A stretch of 6,183 nt of DNA, taken from JBGTBQ01 sp041749275 (GTDB taxonomy: Bacteria; Acidobacteriota; Blastocatellia; Pyrinomonadales; Pyrinomonadaceae). Both the position numbers and the translations under genes were made by a program. Shown one piece after another: positions 5,303-6,183 of the stretch (position 1 is the stretch's first letter; every line of letters starts with the position of its first letter). Location of the stretch: contig JBGTBQ010000326.1 in NCBI GenBank assembly GCA_041749275.1, forward strand, positions 1 to 6,183. Direction: 5' to 3'. The notes below the pieces were generated by a model, which ran no database searches, was not told where the DNA came from, and worked only from the letters and a program-made list of their open reading frames with translations.

Positions 5303-6183
5303 TCATTGTCCTTCTCTTGGCGCTGTGGCATTCGCCCTCAACGCGGCGGGAAGTTCGATGGTGAAGGTCGAGCCTTCGCCGGGCGCGGAGCGCACCGTGG
5401 CCTCGCCGCCGTGCGCGCGCGCGAGGTGTTTGACGATGGCGAGTCCCAATCCCGTACCGCCGAGCGCGCGCGAGCGGGCGCGGTCAACGCGGTAGAAGCG
5501 CTCGAAGATGCGCGGGAGGTGTTCGGGGGCGATTCCTTCGCCCGTGTCGGTGACGTGGACGTGGTCGCGTGCGCCCGTCCGTTCGTGCGCGATGCGAACC
5601 GCGCCCCCCTCGACGCTGAATTTGATGGCGTTGTCCACAAGGTTCGTCAGCATCTGTTCGAGCCGCCGCGCGTCGGCATGGACGAAGACTTCCGCCGGCG
5701 CCTCGTTGACGAGCGCGACATGGCGCTCGTCGGCGAGCGAGGCGAGCGCCATGAAACACTCGTTGACGAGGCTCGCAAGGCGCACCGGCTCCGGCTCGAC
5801 CGTCACCGTTCTGGCTTCGATGGCGGACAGCTCAAGGATGTCGTTAATCAGGCTCCGCATCCGCTCGGAGTTGCGGCGGATGACATTGAGGAAGCGGCGG
5901 CTGTGTTCGGGGTCGTCAATCGCGCCCTCTTCGAGCGTCTCGACAAAGGTGATGATGGCCGTCAAAGGGGTTCGCAGTTCGTGTGAGACGTTCGAGAGGA
6001 ATTCCTGCCGGACGCGTTCGAGGCGTTCGAGTTGCGTGATGTCGAAGAAGACGCCGACGGCGCCGCGCACGTCGCTGCCGTAGACGATCTGCTTCTGACG
6101 GAGCGGCGCGACGTGCAGGTCGAAGACGCGGCGCACGCCGTTGCGGGCCGCCTCGAATTTGACCTCGGCGCGCTCGCCGCGCG
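5303..6183 (-). CDS. PhoR-like PAS sensor histidine kinase, C-terminal part (5' end outside window)
   Basis: The frame is open to the right edge and gives 292 residues; a GTG at 6136 is internal, because the PAS-like sequence continues upstream of it. The protein autophosphorylates on His and passes the phosphate to a response regulator, probably encoded beyond the window. Visible parts, numbered from the edge: the end of a PAS domain (about 1-50, closing GAVGVFFDITQLERLERVR); the HisKA helix pair with FLSNVSHELRTPLTAI (62-77, phospho-acceptor H67); and a HATPase domain with N box NLVDNAIKF (180-188), G1 DTGEGIAP (212-219), F box RIFERFYRVD (224-233) and G2 GGTGLGLA (241-248). All catalytic boxes are intact. 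PAS next to HisKA and this exact H-box style are typical of PhoR-type kinases, but the sensory N-terminus is not visible, so the signal is unknown. It precedes carD on the same strand with a 269-base gap containing the carD promoter, so they are probably not one operon. Confidence 0.93.
   Translation of the reverse strand, partial: RGERAEVKFEAARNGVRRVFDLHVAPLRQKQIVYGSDVRGAVGVFFDITQLERLERVRQEFLSNVSHELRTPLTAIITFVETLEEGAIDDPEHSRRFLNVIRRNSERMRSLINDILELSAIEARTVTVEPEPVRLASLVNECFMALASLADERHVALVNEAPAEVFVHADARRLEQMLTNLVDNAIKFSVEGGAVRIAHERTGARDHVHVTDTGEGIAPEHLPRIFERFYRVDRARSRALGGTGLGLAIVKHLARAHGGEATVRSAPGEGSTFTIELPAALRANATAPREGQ

Noticed and set aside
5306..5986. Plus-strand open frame of 226 codons opposite the histidine kinase
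   Set aside because: Antisense to a kinase with all its catalytic boxes; no domains of its own.

Overview
The window is GC-rich chromosomal DNA from a Gram-negative-type bacterium. It carries exported metallopeptidases with signal peptides, a CarD/CdnL-type RNA polymerase regulator and a PhoR-like sensor kinase. The M28 subfamily, with its NLEQLGR and NSDAYFGRSDNQAL motifs, together with the M13 peptidase and a CarD protein that has the sequence PNHGIG, best fits Acidobacteriota, possibly the Blastocatellia side. That assignment rests on recollection of these families, not on a search.

Plus strand, left half: the first 85 bases look like the last 27 codons of an upstream gene. An exported M28 peptidase follows (163-1299) and ends in a good intrinsic terminator (1320-1354). 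Next is a 38-codon reading frame (1510-1626) with a strong ribosome binding site. Its first 20 residues look like a signal peptide, and its last 18 residues are the C-terminal signature of an M13 (neprilysin-like) peptidase. I read it as a second M13 gene that lost nearly all of its interior in frame. A gene-poor stretch with two inverted repeats (1627-2016) separates it from the intact 680-residue M13 peptidase (2017-4059). That gene is closed by a perfect 15-bp stem terminator (4115-4153).

Minus strand, right half: after a 334-base convergent spacer comes a carD-like gene (4488-5033). It has a canonical AGGAGG site, a GTG start, a long structured leader and a recognisable sigma-70 promoter with an extended -10 (5145-5174). 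Upstream of it, also on the minus strand, is the C-terminal part of a PAS/HisKA/HATPase sensor histidine kinase. It runs off the right edge of the window (5303-6183).

The left genes make up a small block of exported zinc peptidases, probably for peptide scavenging or envelope protein turnover. The right genes are regulatory: one senses a signal by phosphotransfer, the other acts on RNA polymerase at promoters. Nothing in the sequence links the two halves functionally. No tRNA, rRNA, CRISPR array or intact insertion sequence was seen. The most notable item is the collapsed M13 gene beside its full-length paralogue.
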